Both the position numbers and the translations under genes were made by a program. From assembly GCA_037045055.1 (NCBI GenBank), contig JBAOHJ010000003.1, forward strand, positions 1,178,001 to 1,242,000: a DNA stretch of 64,000 bases, in the 5' to 3' direction. Origin of the DNA: Phosphoribacter sp037045055. Lineage in GTDB: Bacteria > Actinomycetota > Actinomycetes > Actinomycetales > Dermatophilaceae. Positions 49,088 through 57,764 of this stretch are shown here, in pieces. The notes below the pieces were generated by a model, which searched no databases, was not told the DNA's origin, and saw nothing but the letters and a program-made list of their open reading frames with translations. Each line of letters opens with the position of its first letter. The first letter of the stretch is position 1.

Positions 49088-49717
49088 TCAGCGGTGCACC
49101 AGCGGGGTCAGCCCCGCCGAGCGGGCCACCGCGTCGGGGTGACCGCACTGCGCCAGCCAGTTGGCCAGCAGACGGTGGCCCCCCTCGGTGAGCACGCTCT
49201 CGGGATGGAACTGCACCCCGTGCAGTGGCAGCGTCGCGTGCCGGACCGCCATCACCACGCCGCTGGCCGTGCGTCCGTTGACCAGCAACGACGCGGGGAC
49301 GGTCGCCGGATCGATGGCCAGCGAGTGGTAACGCGTCGCCGTGAACGGCGTCGGCAGCCCCTCCAGCACACCCGTCCCGTCGTGCTCGACCAGCGAGGTC
49401 TTGCCGTGCACGAGCTCCGGCGCCCGCCCCACGGTGACCCCCATGACCACCCCGAGCGCCTGATGCCCCAGGCACACCCCGAGCATCGGCTGGGCCCGGT
49501 CGGCGCAGGCGGCGACCATCTGCAGGCACACCCCGGCCTCCTGCGGGGTGCCCGGGCCTGGCGAGAGCAGCACCCCGTCGAAGTCGACCGCCTCCTGCGG
49601 GGTCACCGCGTCGTTGCGCACCACGGTGCACTGCGCACCGAGCTGCTGCAGGTAGCCGACGATGGTGAACACGAACGAGTCGTAGTTGTCGACGACGAGG
49701 ATGCGGGTCACCGGCAC
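49088..49717 (-). CDS. trpG: Glutamine amidotransferase, anthranilate/aminodeoxychorismate synthase component II
   Basis: 209 residues, class-I GATase: ILVVDNYDSFVFTIVGYLQQLG, LLSPGPGTPQEAG, catalytic Cys in LGVCLGHQALG and His/Glu in HGVQFHPESVLTEGG. It supplies ammonia for p-aminobenzoate (folate) or anthranilate (Trp) synthesis; no component I is adjacent, so the partner is encoded elsewhere and the pabA/trpG choice is open. In Mycobacterium the same gene sits beside pknB, so position supports orthology. Confidence 0.92.
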   Translation of the reverse strand: MPVTRILVVDNYDSFVFTIVGYLQQLGAQCTVVRNDAVTPQEAVDFDGVLLSPGPGTPQEAGVCLQMVAACADRAQPMLGVCLGHQALGVVMGVTVGRAPELVHGKTSLVEHDGTGVLEGLPTPFTATRYHSLAIDPATVPASLLVNGRTASGVVMAVRHATLPLHGVQFHPESVLTEGGHRLLANWLAQCGHPDAVARSAGLTPLVHR

Positions 49718-49720
49718 ACC

Positions 49721-49900
49721 TTAGGTCGTCGTGGGCGACGGGCTCGGGGCGAGCGTGACGTCCTCGAAGGGCAGCAGCGGCGCGAGGGCCGGGAACACCC
49801 AGACGAACAGCACCGCGACGACGATCCCGACGAGGACCACCGACTGCAGGATCTTGGCGGGCCGGCCCCCGGGCAGGGCGCGCCAGAGCGCGCCGTACAT
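49721..49900 (-). CDS. Small single-pass membrane protein, conserved position
   Basis: 59 residues MYGALWRALPGGRPAKILQSVVLVGIVVAVLFVWVFPALAPLLPFEDVTLAPSPSPTTT: an amphipathic N-terminus, one transmembrane helix and a Pro/Thr/Ser tail. ATG overlaps the sortase stop by one base (TGATG), so it is translationally coupled to it. Unrecognised family; homologous short proteins often follow class E sortases in this locus. Possible role in the cell-wall complex is inference. Confidence 0.75.
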   Translation of the reverse strand: MYGALWRALPGGRPAKILQSVVLVGIVVAVLFVWVFPALAPLLPFEDVTLAPSPSPTTT

Positions 49901-50625
49901 CAGCTCGCCCCGCTCGGGTCGGCGAGCAGCTCGGCGGGCAGGGGCTGCCCGCGCGGGACGACGCGCTCCAGGCGGCCCACGACGACGTAGCGGTTCGTGG
50001 AGGCGAACCTCGGGTCGCACGACGTGAGCGTCAGGTATGCCGCCGTGGGGACCGCCCCGGGCCGCTGCGGCACCGGGGCGAGGACGTCGACCCCGGTGGG
50101 CGGCACGATGAGGTGCCGGTCGGCGCGGTACACGGCATACCCCTGCCGGGTCTCGACGACCATGACGTCGCCGGCGCGGATCGCGTCGATGTCGATGAGC
50201 GGGTTGCCATGGCCGGCCCGGTGGCCGGCGACGGCGAAGTTGCCGGTCTGCCCCGGCAGGGCGCCTTGGGGGTAACGCCCGAGTCCTTTGGCCAGCGTGC
50301 TCGCGGCCACCCCTTCGTAGATCGGCTTGGCCCAGGTGGGCCCGCCCAGCCGCGGCACCCGCAGGATCGCGAAGACCTTGCCGTCCTGCAGAGTCGGCCC
50401 GGCCGGGGCGCCCGGTGGCCCCGGCGCTGCGGGTGTCGCCGAGGGGCTCGGCCCGGCGGTCAGGGCGGCGAAGTCCTGCTCGAGCTGCTCGACCACGCCG
50501 GCCTGGGCCCGCCCGTCGACGACCGCGACGAAACCGAGCTCCCAGACCACGAACAACAGCAGCAGCACCCCGGCCGTGATGAGCAGCTCGCCGACGATGC
50601 CGACGACCCGTCGCCCTGCACTCAC
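49900..50625 (-). CDS. Class E sortase
   Basis: 241 residues. Transmembrane helix (LITAGVLLLLFVVWELGFV), Pro/Ala-rich linker, then sortase domain: VFAILRVPRLGGPTWAKPIYEGV, AVAGHRAGHGNPLIDIDAIRAGD (catalytic His in AGHRAGH), LTLTSCDPRF (catalytic Cys in TSC) and Arg in STNRYVVVGRL. Class E sortases attach LAXTG-bearing proteins to peptidoglycan. GTG 50625 overlaps DUF881 by four bases. Confidence 0.9.
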   Translation of the reverse strand: MSAGRRVVGIVGELLITAGVLLLLFVVWELGFVAVVDGRAQAGVVEQLEQDFAALTAGPSPSATPAAPGPPGAPAGPTLQDGKVFAILRVPRLGGPTWAKPIYEGVAASTLAKGLGRYPQGALPGQTGNFAVAGHRAGHGNPLIDIDAIRAGDVMVVETRQGYAVYRADRHLIVPPTGVDVLAPVPQRPGAVPTAAYLTLTSCDPRFASTNRYVVVGRLERVVPRGQPLPAELLADPSGAS

Positions 50626-51371
50626 GGGCGCACCGTGCTGTGCTCGAGCAGCACCGACCCCGAGAAGGCCGGCACCTGCACGTCGGCACTCGTGGTCACC
50701 TCGTAGCCCAGCCCGACCGCCTCCACCCACTGCCGGTAGATCGCGACCTGCCCGTCGGCGTCGAGCGCGGCCCGCAGGGCCACCGGGTCGCCGATCGCCG
50801 TGACGACATACGGCGGCGGATAGACCCGCCCCTGCAGGATCAGGGTGTTGCCGACGCAGCGGACCGCCGAGGTCGCCACCACCCGCTGGTCCTGGATCAT
50901 CATCGCCTCGGCGCCGGCCCGCCACAGGGCGTTGACGACGGCCTGGACGTCCTGCTGATGGACCACGACGTCGTCGACGCTCACCCCGGCCGGCAGCGGC
51001 GAGGACCCGCGCTTGGCGTCGTCGAGCGACACGGTCAGCGCCGGCCCGTGCACCGCGCGGGTGCCCACGCTCGGGCCGAGCGCCTCGATCCGCGCGCTGA
51101 GGTCGGCGACGGTGGCATCGCCCGGCGCCGCGCTCGCGGTAAGGGCGTCGATGGAGGACTGCAGCGCGCGGACCCGTTCGGCCTTGTCGGCCACCTGACG
51201 GTTGGTCGCGGTGATGAGCGCCGGCAGGCCCCGGTCGCTGCGCAGGTCGGTGCCGCGCGCGGCCTGGAAGCTCATCGAGAACATCACCCCGGCAGCGGCC
51301 GCCACCACCGGCACCGCCAGGCGCCACCGGGTCGGGTGCGCGCCCAGCCAGGCTCGCGGCATACCGACCAT
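50622..51371 (-). CDS. DUF881 family membrane protein
   Basis: 249 residues: short basic N-terminus, one transmembrane helix (LAVPVVAAAAGVMFSMSF), a coiled-coil region (LITATNRQVADKAERVRALQSSIDALTAS), then the DUF881 body (VSVDDVVVHQQDVQAVVNALWRAGAEAMMIQDQRVVATSAVRCVGNTLILQGRVYPPPYVVTAIGDP). GGAGG at 51377-51381 precedes ATG 51371 by five bases, preferred over ATG 51410. In Mycobacterium (Rv0012) it neighbours crgA and trpG. Function unknown but linked to division. Confidence 0.88.
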   Translation of the reverse strand: MVGMPRAWLGAHPTRWRLAVPVVAAAAGVMFSMSFQAARGTDLRSDRGLPALITATNRQVADKAERVRALQSSIDALTASAAPGDATVADLSARIEALGPSVGTRAVHGPALTVSLDDAKRGSSPLPAGVSVDDVVVHQQDVQAVVNALWRAGAEAMMIQDQRVVATSAVRCVGNTLILQGRVYPPPYVVTAIGDPVALRAALDADGQVAIYRQWVEAVGLGYEVTTSADVQVPAFSGSVLLEHSTVRP

Positions 51372-51458
51372 CCCGTCCTCCGGCGAGGCTCGTGCGGCCC
51401 TGGCGGCCATCCCCGGTGACTACGCTAAGGGACGAGTGCCCCCAGCAAGGAGTCGACC

Positions 51459-51710
51459 GTGCCAGAGTCCAAGGGACGACCTCGCCGCAAGCCTGCGCCG
51501 TCCAGCCGGCCGGTGACCAAGGGCGACGCGGTCAACCCCACCTGGTGGGCGCCGGTGTTCGTCACCCTGCTGGTCTTGGGTCTGGTGTGGATCGTCGTCT
51601 TCTACGTCACCTCGGGGGCCTGGCCGATCGAGGCGTTCGGCTACTGGAACCTGGTGGCCGGCTTCGGGTTGCTGCTCACCGGCTTCGCCATGACGATGCG
51701 GTGGCGCTGA
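51459..51710 (+). CDS. crgA: Cell division protein CrgA
   Basis: 83 residues: basic N-terminus (PESKGRPRRKPAPSSRPVTKGDAVNPTWWAPVF) and two transmembrane helices (VFVTLLVLGLVWIVVFYVTSG; FGYWNLVAGFGLLLTGFAMTMRWR). NPTWW-PV and GFAMTMRWR are CrgA hallmarks. It recruits PBPs and FtsQ/FtsI to the divisome in actinobacteria. Start GTG 51459 follows GCAAGGAG. Divergent from the DUF881 gene. Confidence 0.95.
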   Translation: MPESKGRPRRKPAPSSRPVTKGDAVNPTWWAPVFVTLLVLGLVWIVVFYVTSGAWPIEAFGYWNLVAGFGLLLTGFAMTMRWR

Positions 51711-51838
51711 GGCGGCCGCTCGTCCTTACACCGGTGTAGTTCCGTCCCCAGCTGTGGATCGTCCTGTGGACGAGCGGGACCGGGCGATCGGGACCGGGCG
51801 AACGCGACCGGGCGAGCGACGCAGCGGTAGCGCGCCCT

Positions 51839-52741
51839 TCAGCGGTAGACGTCGGGCACGCCGAGGTACTTCACCACGGCGGCGGCGACGAGGAGCACCA
51901 GCAGCACGGCGAACACCGGCAGGTGCCAGCGGCGACCGGCCGGGGTGGACAGCCGCGACACCGCGGTCGCCGCGCTCACCCCGGTGACCAGGCCGCCCAG
52001 GTGGGCCTGCCAGGCGATCCCCGGGTAGAGGAAGCCGAACGCGAGGTTGACCGCGAGGACGGCATACAGCGCCGCGGACGAGCGCCCGAGGTGACGGTTG
52101 AGCACGAGCAGGGCACCGAAGAGGCCGAACACCGCACCCGAGGCGCCCAGCACCGAGGTCCCCCACGTCGAGTACTCGCCGAGCTCGGCCCGGGTGAGCA
52201 GGTGGGTGGGCGCCGAGGCCGCCACCACCACGCCGGTCGACCCGCCGAGCGCGGTGAGCAGGTACAGCGCGGCGTACCGGACCCGTCCGAGCAGGCCCTC
52301 CAGGTAGGGCCCGATCTGCCAGAGGAAGAGCATGTTCAGCGCGAGGTGCAGGATGATCGACGGCGAGTGCAGGAACGCCGACGTGAGCGCCCGCCACGGT
52401 TGGTGCCACCCCTGCACGGGGGCGAAGGAGAAGTCCTCGGTGACCGCCGGCATCGCCACCTGGGCCAGGTATGCCGCGACGCAGGTGGCGATGATCGCGT
52501 AGGTCACCAGGGGGCGCCCGTCGGTGGGCTGACCCCCGAAGATCGTGCGGACCGAGCGGATCGTGCGGGCCTGCCCGGCCACGCAGTCGACGCACTGGAC
52601 TCCGACGGCCGCCGGACGCTGGCACTGGGGACAGACCGGGCGGGCGCACCGTTGGCAGCGCACCCAGGACTCGCGGTCGGGATGGCGCGGGCAGACCGGG
52701 ACCTGGTCGGGGGGCCAGGTGGGCGGCGCGGGCTCGGTCAT
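51839..52741 (-). CDS. Rhomboid intramembrane serine protease with zinc-ribbon N-terminus
   Basis: 300 residues. N-terminal Cys-rich module (CPRHPDRESWVRCQRCARPVCPQCQRPAAVGVQCVDCV, B-box-like), then six or seven helices: LVTYAIIATCVAAYLAQ, LTSAFLHSPSIILHLALNMLFLWQIG, catalytic Ser in LGASGAVFGLFGALLVL and catalytic His in AWQAHLGGLVTG. Cleaves membrane proteins within the bilayer. In Mycobacterium this gene also lies between crgA and ppiA. Confidence 0.92.
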   Translation of the reverse strand: MTEPAPPTWPPDQVPVCPRHPDRESWVRCQRCARPVCPQCQRPAAVGVQCVDCVAGQARTIRSVRTIFGGQPTDGRPLVTYAIIATCVAAYLAQVAMPAVTEDFSFAPVQGWHQPWRALTSAFLHSPSIILHLALNMLFLWQIGPYLEGLLGRVRYAALYLLTALGGSTGVVVAASAPTHLLTRAELGEYSTWGTSVLGASGAVFGLFGALLVLNRHLGRSSAALYAVLAVNLAFGFLYPGIAWQAHLGGLVTGVSAATAVSRLSTPAGRRWHLPVFAVLLVLLVAAAVVKYLGVPDVYR

Positions 52742-52769
52742 CGACGGGCGGGTGGCACGCGACGGCTCG

Positions 52770-53288
52770 TCAGTCCTGCACGGTCACGGAGGTGATGACG
52801 ACGTCCTGCAGCGGGCGGTCGCCGCGGGCGGTGGGGACGGCGGCGATCGCGTCGACGACCGCACGGCTCGGGGCGTCGGCGACCTCGCCGAAGATGGTGT
52901 GCTTGCCCTGCAGGTGCATCGGCGTGGACACGGTGATGAAGAACTGCGAGCCGTTGGTGCCGCGGCCCTGGTGCTTGCCGGCGTTGGCCATGGCCAGCAG
53001 GTAGGGCTTGGCGTAGGTCTTGTCCGGGTGCGGCTCGTCGTCGAAGGTGTACCCCGGCCCGCCGCGCCCGTCGCCGCGGGGGCAGCCACCCTGGATCATG
53101 AACCCGGGGATGACCCGGTGGAACACCAGCCCGTCGAAGAAGGGCGTGGGGTTGGTCCGCCCGGTGTCGTCGCGGTACTGGCGGGTGCCCTGGGCCAGGC
53201 CCACGAAGTTCGCCACGGTCGTGGGTGCTTCGTTGGGGAAGAGCGTGACGGCGATGTCGCCGAGGGTGGTGTGCAGGGTTGCCTTCAT
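52770..53288 (-). CDS. ppiA: Peptidyl-prolyl cis-trans isomerase (cyclophilin A)
   Basis: 172 residues: MKATLHTTLGDIAVTLFPNEAPTTVANFVGLAQGTR, FDGLVFHRVIPGFMIQGGCPRGDGRGGPGYTFDDE, LLAMANAGKHQGRGTNGSQFFITV (FHRVI and GSQFFIT are active-site motifs). No signal peptide, so cytosolic. ATG 53288 is the family-typical start; MSA precedes it in the open frame. Upstream is a 9-bp stem made of two facing octamer copies. Confidence 0.95.
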   Translation of the reverse strand: MKATLHTTLGDIAVTLFPNEAPTTVANFVGLAQGTRQYRDDTGRTNPTPFFDGLVFHRVIPGFMIQGGCPRGDGRGGPGYTFDDEPHPDKTYAKPYLLAMANAGKHQGRGTNGSQFFITVSTPMHLQGKHTIFGEVADAPSRAVVDAIAAVPTARGDRPLQDVVITSVTVQD

Positions 53289-53304
53289 GGCGCTCATCCT
53301 CGCA

Positions 53305-53327
53305 CGGCATACCGCCCGGGTATGCCG
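53305..53327. terminator. Hairpin formed by facing octamer copies
   Basis: CGGCATACC (53305-53313) and GGTATGCCG (53319-53327) are perfect inverted complements with a 5-base loop, between the stop of the GNAT/acyl-CoA synthetase gene and the start of ppiA. A 9-bp stem could act as a weak terminator for the upstream gene. There is no U-tract. Confidence 0.45.
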
Positions 53328-53333
53328 CGCGGC

Positions 53334-55943
53334 TCACTGCGCGCCGGAGACCCGGATCCGCGCGTCGACGACGACCGCGCCCTCGGACGTCACGGTGAGC
53401 GGATTGCAGTCGACCTCGGCGATCTGCGGGTGGTCCTCGGCCAACCGGGACAGGCGCAGCAGCACCCGCTCGACGGCGGGCACGTCGCATCGCGGGGCGC
53501 CCCGGTAGCCGTCCAGCAGCGGGAAGGTCGCCAGCTCGCGCAGCATCCGGGCGGCGTCCGTGTCGGTCACCGGGGTCAGCCGGATCGCGACGTCGTGCAG
53601 CAGCTCGGTGAGGGTGCCGCCGGCGCCACAGGCCAGCACTGGCCCGAACGTCGGGTCGTGCACCAAGCCGGCGAGCAGCTCCACGCCGCGCGGACCCATG
53701 GCCTGCACGAGAAGGCCCTCGACGGCGTGCCCGAGGCCGGTCAGCCGCGCCGTCAGCTCGGCCCCTGCGGCGCGCACCGCGTCGGCGCCGTCGACCCCGA
53801 GCACGACCGCGCCGGCGTCGGACTTGTGCAGCAGCGTGGGGCTCAGCGCCTTGACCGCCACCGGCACCCCGAGCTGCGCGGCCGCGGCCGCCGCGTCGTC
53901 CGGGGTCGCCGCGACCCGCAGTGGCAGGGTCGGGATGCCGTACCCGCGCAGCACCGCGTCGACGTCGGTCATGCTCAGCCAGCCGCCGCCGGCGGCCGAG
54001 ACCCGGGCCACCAGCCGCCCGACCCCCGCGGCGTCGAGGTCCTCCAGAGGTGGCACCGTGCCCCAGTCGGTGTCGCGCCAGGACCGTTGCCACCATGCCT
54101 TCCCCAACGCGCGGACGGCCCGCTCGGGGGCGCCGAACACCGCGATCCCCCGGCCGGTGGTGCGGTCGCCCACGAGCACCGGCACGACCGGCAGGCCGCC
54201 GGGGGCCTCCCAGGCCAGGTCGACCAGCCGCAGCGCCGGCTCCCCCTCGACCGGTGCCGACGGCTGGGCCCACACCCCGACGATCGCGTCGACCTCGCCG
54301 CTGTCGGCGACCAGGCGGATCACCGCGTCGAGGACCTGCGCGTCGGCGCCGGGCAGTAGGTCCACCGGGTTGCGGGTGGCGGCCTGGGGGCGGACCTGCG
54401 CGAGCCGCTCGCGCAGGGCGGGCGAGAGCTCCGGGGCGAGCAGGCCGGCCGAGTCGCAGGCGTCGACCGCGAGCACGCCGAGCCCGCCGGCGTTGGCGAC
54501 GACGGCGATCCGCGGGCCGGCCGGCAGCGGGAAGTGGGCCAGCAGGGTGCCGACGTCGAGCAGCTCCTCCAGGGTGTCGGTGCGGATGATCCCGGCATGG
54601 CGGAACAGGGCGTCGACGGTCGCGTCCGAGGCGGCCACCAGCGCCCCGGTGTGCGACGCGGTCGCGGCTGCCCCGGCCACCGACCGGCCGCCCTTGACCG
54701 CGACGATCGGGGTGGTGGCCGCCACCCGCCGGGCGATCCTGGCGAACTTGCGCGGGTTGCCGAAGGACTCCAGATAGAGCAGGACGACGTCGGTGCCGCT
54801 GTCGGCCTCGAGGAACTGCAGCACGTCGTTGGGCGAGACGTCCGCGCGGTTGCCGATGGACACGAACGTCGACAGTCCGATGGCCAGCTCGTCGGCCAGG
54901 CTCATCGCGGCGATCCCCAGGCCCCCGGACTGCGACACCAGCCCGACCCGCCCGGCGGCCGGCACGACGTCGGCGAAGGTCGCCACCAGCCCGACGCGCG
55001 GGTCGGTGTTGACCACGCCCATGCAGTTCGGGCCGACCAGGCGCATGCCCGAGGCGCGGCATACCGCGAGCAGTTCGTCCTGCACGGCACCGCCCCGGGC
55101 TCCGGTCTCGGCGAAGCCGGCGGTGATGACCACCAGCGCCTTGACGCCCCGGGCCGCGCACTCCCGGGCGACCTGCAGCACCGCCGGAGCCGGCACGACG
55201 ACCACGGCCAGCTCCACGTCGCCGGGGATCTCGCCGACGCTGCGGTATGCCGCGACGCCCTGCACCTGCCCGCCGGCCGGGTTTACTGCGTAGATCGGCC
55301 CGGTGAAGCCGCCGGCGAGCAGGTTGCGCAGCACCGCCCCGCCCGGCGACTGCCGCTGGCGCGAGGCGCCGACGACGGCGACGGACGCCGGGCGCAACAC
55401 GTGGGCGATCGAGGCCGCCACCGCGCCGTCCTCGCGGCGCTCGATCCGGTCGCGGGCGGCCTCGGTGAGAGCGGTGGGGTGCTCCACGAGCACCCGTCCG
55501 GGTCGGCTACGTAAGGTCACCGGGAAGCCGCTGTGCCGCAAGGTGTGGATCAGCCTGGTGTTCTCGGCGGCAGTCTCGGTCTGGAACCGGGCGATCCCCA
55601 CCGCCGCGGCTCGATCCGCCAGGGCTTGCAGCAGCGTGGTCCCCAGGCCCATCCCCTGGACCTCGGTGGCCACCGCGAGGGAGACCCGGGCCACGCCGGG
55701 CGCGGTGGCGGCGTACGCGGCATACCCGAGCACGACCCCGGCCCGCACGCCCACCAGCACCAGCCGGCCGGGGGCCTGGGCCGCGGTGATGGTCAGCGGG
55801 TCGACGAGGTCCTCGTCGGGGCGACACTTCGGCGGCAGTCCGTCGAGCATCGCCGCGAGCGCCGGTGCGTCGCCGTCCCGGGCCGGGCGCACCTGCGCGG
55901 AGCTCCCGTCGCGCAGGACGGTCTCGGTGGGCTGCTCGACCAT
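53334..55943 (-). CDS. GNAT acetyltransferase fused to acyl-CoA synthetase (NDP-forming)
   Basis: About 869 residues. N-terminal GNAT domain (VRPARDGDAPALAAMLDGL, VATEVQGMGLGTTLLQALADRAAAVG), CoA-binding domain (SVAVVGASRQRQSPGGAVLRNLLAGGFTGPIYAVNP), succinyl-CoA-ligase-like domains with a candidate phospho-His in ATASHTGALVAASDA, and a C-terminal ATP-grasp domain (YGIPTLPLRVAATPDDAAAAAAQLGVPVAVKALSPTLLHKSDAGAVVLGV). Such fusions act as protein lysine acetyltransferases (Pat-like) and/or ADP-forming acetate-CoA ligases. ATG 55943 follows GAGGGG; ATG 55970 and 55958 are alternatives. Confidence 0.88.
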   Translation of the reverse strand: MVEQPTETVLRDGSSAQVRPARDGDAPALAAMLDGLPPKCRPDEDLVDPLTITAAQAPGRLVLVGVRAGVVLGYAAYAATAPGVARVSLAVATEVQGMGLGTTLLQALADRAAAVGIARFQTETAAENTRLIHTLRHSGFPVTLRSRPGRVLVEHPTALTEAARDRIERREDGAVAASIAHVLRPASVAVVGASRQRQSPGGAVLRNLLAGGFTGPIYAVNPAGGQVQGVAAYRSVGEIPGDVELAVVVVPAPAVLQVARECAARGVKALVVITAGFAETGARGGAVQDELLAVCRASGMRLVGPNCMGVVNTDPRVGLVATFADVVPAAGRVGLVSQSGGLGIAAMSLADELAIGLSTFVSIGNRADVSPNDVLQFLEADSGTDVVLLYLESFGNPRKFARIARRVAATTPIVAVKGGRSVAGAAATASHTGALVAASDATVDALFRHAGIIRTDTLEELLDVGTLLAHFPLPAGPRIAVVANAGGLGVLAVDACDSAGLLAPELSPALRERLAQVRPQAATRNPVDLLPGADAQVLDAVIRLVADSGEVDAIVGVWAQPSAPVEGEPALRLVDLAWEAPGGLPVVPVLVGDRTTGRGIAVFGAPERAVRALGKAWWQRSWRDTDWGTVPPLEDLDAAGVGRLVARVSAAGGGWLSMTDVDAVLRGYGIPTLPLRVAATPDDAAAAAAQLGVPVAVKALSPTLLHKSDAGAVVLGVDGADAVRAAGAELTARLTGLGHAVEGLLVQAMGPRGVELLAGLVHDPTFGPVLACGAGGTLTELLHDVAIRLTPVTDTDAARMLRELATFPLLDGYRGAPRCDVPAVERVLLRLSRLAEDHPQIAEVDCNPLTVTSEGAVVVDARIRVSGAQ

Positions 55944-56204
55944 GGTCCCCTCGTTCATGCCCGCCACCACGCGGACCGGCGCACCAGGCGGTGCGGATCG
56001 GCCACGGCGGCCTCACCGCTCAGGCTAGTCCGCGGGTTTGCCCCGACTGCGCGGCGGGTACGGGTCCGGTACTCCCCAAGGGCGACCCCTGGCCAGGGCG
56101 CCGATCCGTGGCCAGCGCGCGGCCCCACCGCGCAGGTCATAGTCTGGGGGGACGTGCCGAGATGACCCGCCCGTCGGGCACGCCGACGGCCCAGAGGAGG
56201 ACCC

Positions 56205-56987
56205 GTGTTCCGGATGGACAAGACCGAGCGAGCCGCGGTGGCCGACAAGGCGAGCGAGACGCTCGCGGCGCTCAAGGACAAGCTGGGTCCGGTCGTCGCG
56301 GACAAGCTGGCTCCGGTCGTCGCGCAGGGCAAGGACGTGCTGGCGCAGGGCAAGGACGCGCTCGCGCAGGGGCGGGAGACGGCCGCCGAGGCCCTGACCC
56401 CCAAGGTGCAGGAGGCCCGCAGCTCCGTCGTCGACGACGTGCTGCCCCGGCTGTCCGCCGCGGTCGCGGCGCTGACCGCCGCCGCCGACCAGGCCACCAC
56501 CCGAGCCACCGAGGCGGCTGCGGCGGCCGCAGCCGCCGCAGCCCAGCAGGCCAGGACGGCCCTGGAGGCGGTGCCCGTCGTGGCCCCGGGCGCGAGCGGC
56601 AAGCGCACGAGCGGCAAGAGCAAGCGCAAGGGCGGGCGGGTGTACCTCCTGCTCGGCCTGGCGGCGGCAGCCGGTGCCGCAGCCACCGCCTTGGGGGGCC
56701 GCAAGCCGGCCGCCGACCCGTGGGGGTCGACCACGGACGCCCCGGCCCGCCCTGCCCCGTCGCCCGACCCGCTGCAGTCGCCGACCCCCGTCGGCCCTGC
56801 GGCAGGGACCGACCCGGTGGCCCCGCCCAACGACGCTAGCCCTGCGCCCAGCGCCCCCACCGAGGCGAGCGACGCCACTGAGGCCAGCGCCGCCACTGAG
56901 GCCAGCGCCGCCACGGAGGCCAGCGACGCCATGGAGCCCAGGGACGCCGTAGCGCCCGAGCAGACCCGGCCGACGACGCAGGCCTGA
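56205..56987 (+). CDS. Ala-rich helical protein with one transmembrane segment, unknown
   Basis: 260 residues. Residues 1-125 are long amphipathic helices rich in Ala, Lys, Gln and Glu (ASETLAALKDKLGPVVADKLAPVVAQGKDVLAQGKDALAQGRETAAEAL; ATTRATEAAAAAAAAAAQQARTALEAV), probably coiled coil or apolipoprotein-like. A basic patch (SGKRTSGKSKRKGG) precedes a transmembrane helix (VYLLLGLAAAAGAAATALG), and the C-terminus is Pro/Thr/Ala/Glu-rich with an 18-bp repeat (TEASAA, about 56865-56935). GTG start with GAGGAGG. Homologues of this shape occur near the origin in other actinobacteria; function unknown. Confidence 0.75.
   Translation: MFRMDKTERAAVADKASETLAALKDKLGPVVADKLAPVVAQGKDVLAQGKDALAQGRETAAEALTPKVQEARSSVVDDVLPRLSAAVAALTAAADQATTRATEAAAAAAAAAAQQARTALEAVPVVAPGASGKRTSGKSKRKGGRVYLLLGLAAAAGAAATALGGRKPAADPWGSTTDAPARPAPSPDPLQSPTPVGPAAGTDPVAPPNDASPAPSAPTEASDATEASAATEASAATEASDAMEPRDAVAPEQTRPTTQA
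56865..56936 (+). repeat. 18-bp in-frame tandem repeat in the Ala-rich protein gene
   Basis: Four units of 18 bp, best form GCCACTGAGGCCAGCGCC, encode Ala-Thr-Glu-Ala-Ser-(Ala/Asp). Length stays in frame. This is the third 18-bp (six-codon) repeat in the window besides those at 19955 and 32023. Confidence 0.8.
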
Positions 56988-57080
56988 CCTGCCCGAGGCC
57001 GGGAGCAGCCGCCGAATCAGCCCTCGACCGTCTCGGGGGCCAGGGGTCGACCGTCTCGGGTGAGCGGCGTGGTGGGCGGT

Positions 57081-57104
57081 CGGGCCGCCCCGAGGGGCGG
57101 CCCG
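57081..57104. terminator. Bidirectional terminator between converging genes
   Basis: CGGGCCGCCC pairs perfectly with GGGCGGCCCG, a 10-11-bp GC stem with a tiny loop (CGAG), midway between the stop of the Ala-rich protein gene and the stop of the PPOX gene. Just upstream a 14-bp direct repeat TCGACCGTCTCGGG occurs at 57024 and 57047. Confidence 0.55.
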
Positions 57105-57155
57105 GACGTGATCGATCTCTCACTGGTTCGGCAGGTGCTCACACCCGCCGAGTGG

Positions 57156-57590
57156 TCAGACGGCGCGGTACTGCAGCATCGAGGTCCACGGGCGCGACAT
57201 CGGGTAGGTGCGCCCGGACAGCTCGGTGACGTCGATGCAGACGACGTGATCGGTCATGCTGTCGCGCACCCACGGGCGCAACCGCAGCTGGTCGGCCATG
57301 AGGGACTCCTTCTCGCCGAGCTCCCGGGCCCTCCCGCGGACCACGACGCTGCTCGCCGAGTCGCTCCCGACCTCGTCGACCTCAAGGGCGACATCCGGGT
57401 TGACCTGCAGGTTTGTCAGCTTGTTGCCCTTCTTCGTGCGGAACACCACCCGCCGGCCGTCGACGGCGTAGTTGATCGGCACGATCTGGACCTTGGTGCC
57501 CTCGTGGTAGGCAAGCCGGCCGATCTCCTGCCTCTTGAGCAGGTCCCAGCACTGCTCGGTGGTCAACCGAGTCGTGTCCGGTGCCTTCAT
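57156..57590 (-). CDS. Pyridoxamine 5'-phosphate oxidase-family FMN/F420-binding protein
   Basis: 144 residues: MKAPDTTRLTTEQCWDLLKRQEIGRLAYHEGTKVQIVPINYAVDGRRVVFRTKKGNKLTNLQVNPDVALEVDEVGSDSASSVVVRGRARELGE. The split-barrel fold (GRLAYHEG-x-x-x-IVPINYAVDGRRVVFRTKKGNKL) is typical of the PNPOx-like family that binds FMN, F420 or haem. Strong SD GGGAGGG before ATG 57590. Substrate unknown. Convergent with the Ala-rich protein gene. Confidence 0.85.
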   Translation of the reverse strand: MKAPDTTRLTTEQCWDLLKRQEIGRLAYHEGTKVQIVPINYAVDGRRVVFRTKKGNKLTNLQVNPDVALEVDEVGSDSASSVVVRGRARELGEKESLMADQLRLRPWVRDSMTDHVVCIDVTELSGRTYPMSRPWTSMLQYRAV

Positions 57591-57764
57591 GGTTTCCCTC
57601 CCCTCGAAACGCTTGCTCCACAACGATTCTAATCCACGAACGATAGGCGACGCGGGAGATCCGGTCACGCGGACGCGACCGAGAACACATGCGCCACAAC
57701 GTGTTCTGCGCAACAAGGGGGCTCGCCGGAGAGCCACCGTGCGGCATACCCGGGGGTCGGTGAG

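Noticed and set aside
45776..49990. 1404-residue plus-strand frame across pknA and pknB
   Set aside because: Arg/Pro/His-rich shadow frame typical of high-GC DNA; both kinases are clear in other frames.
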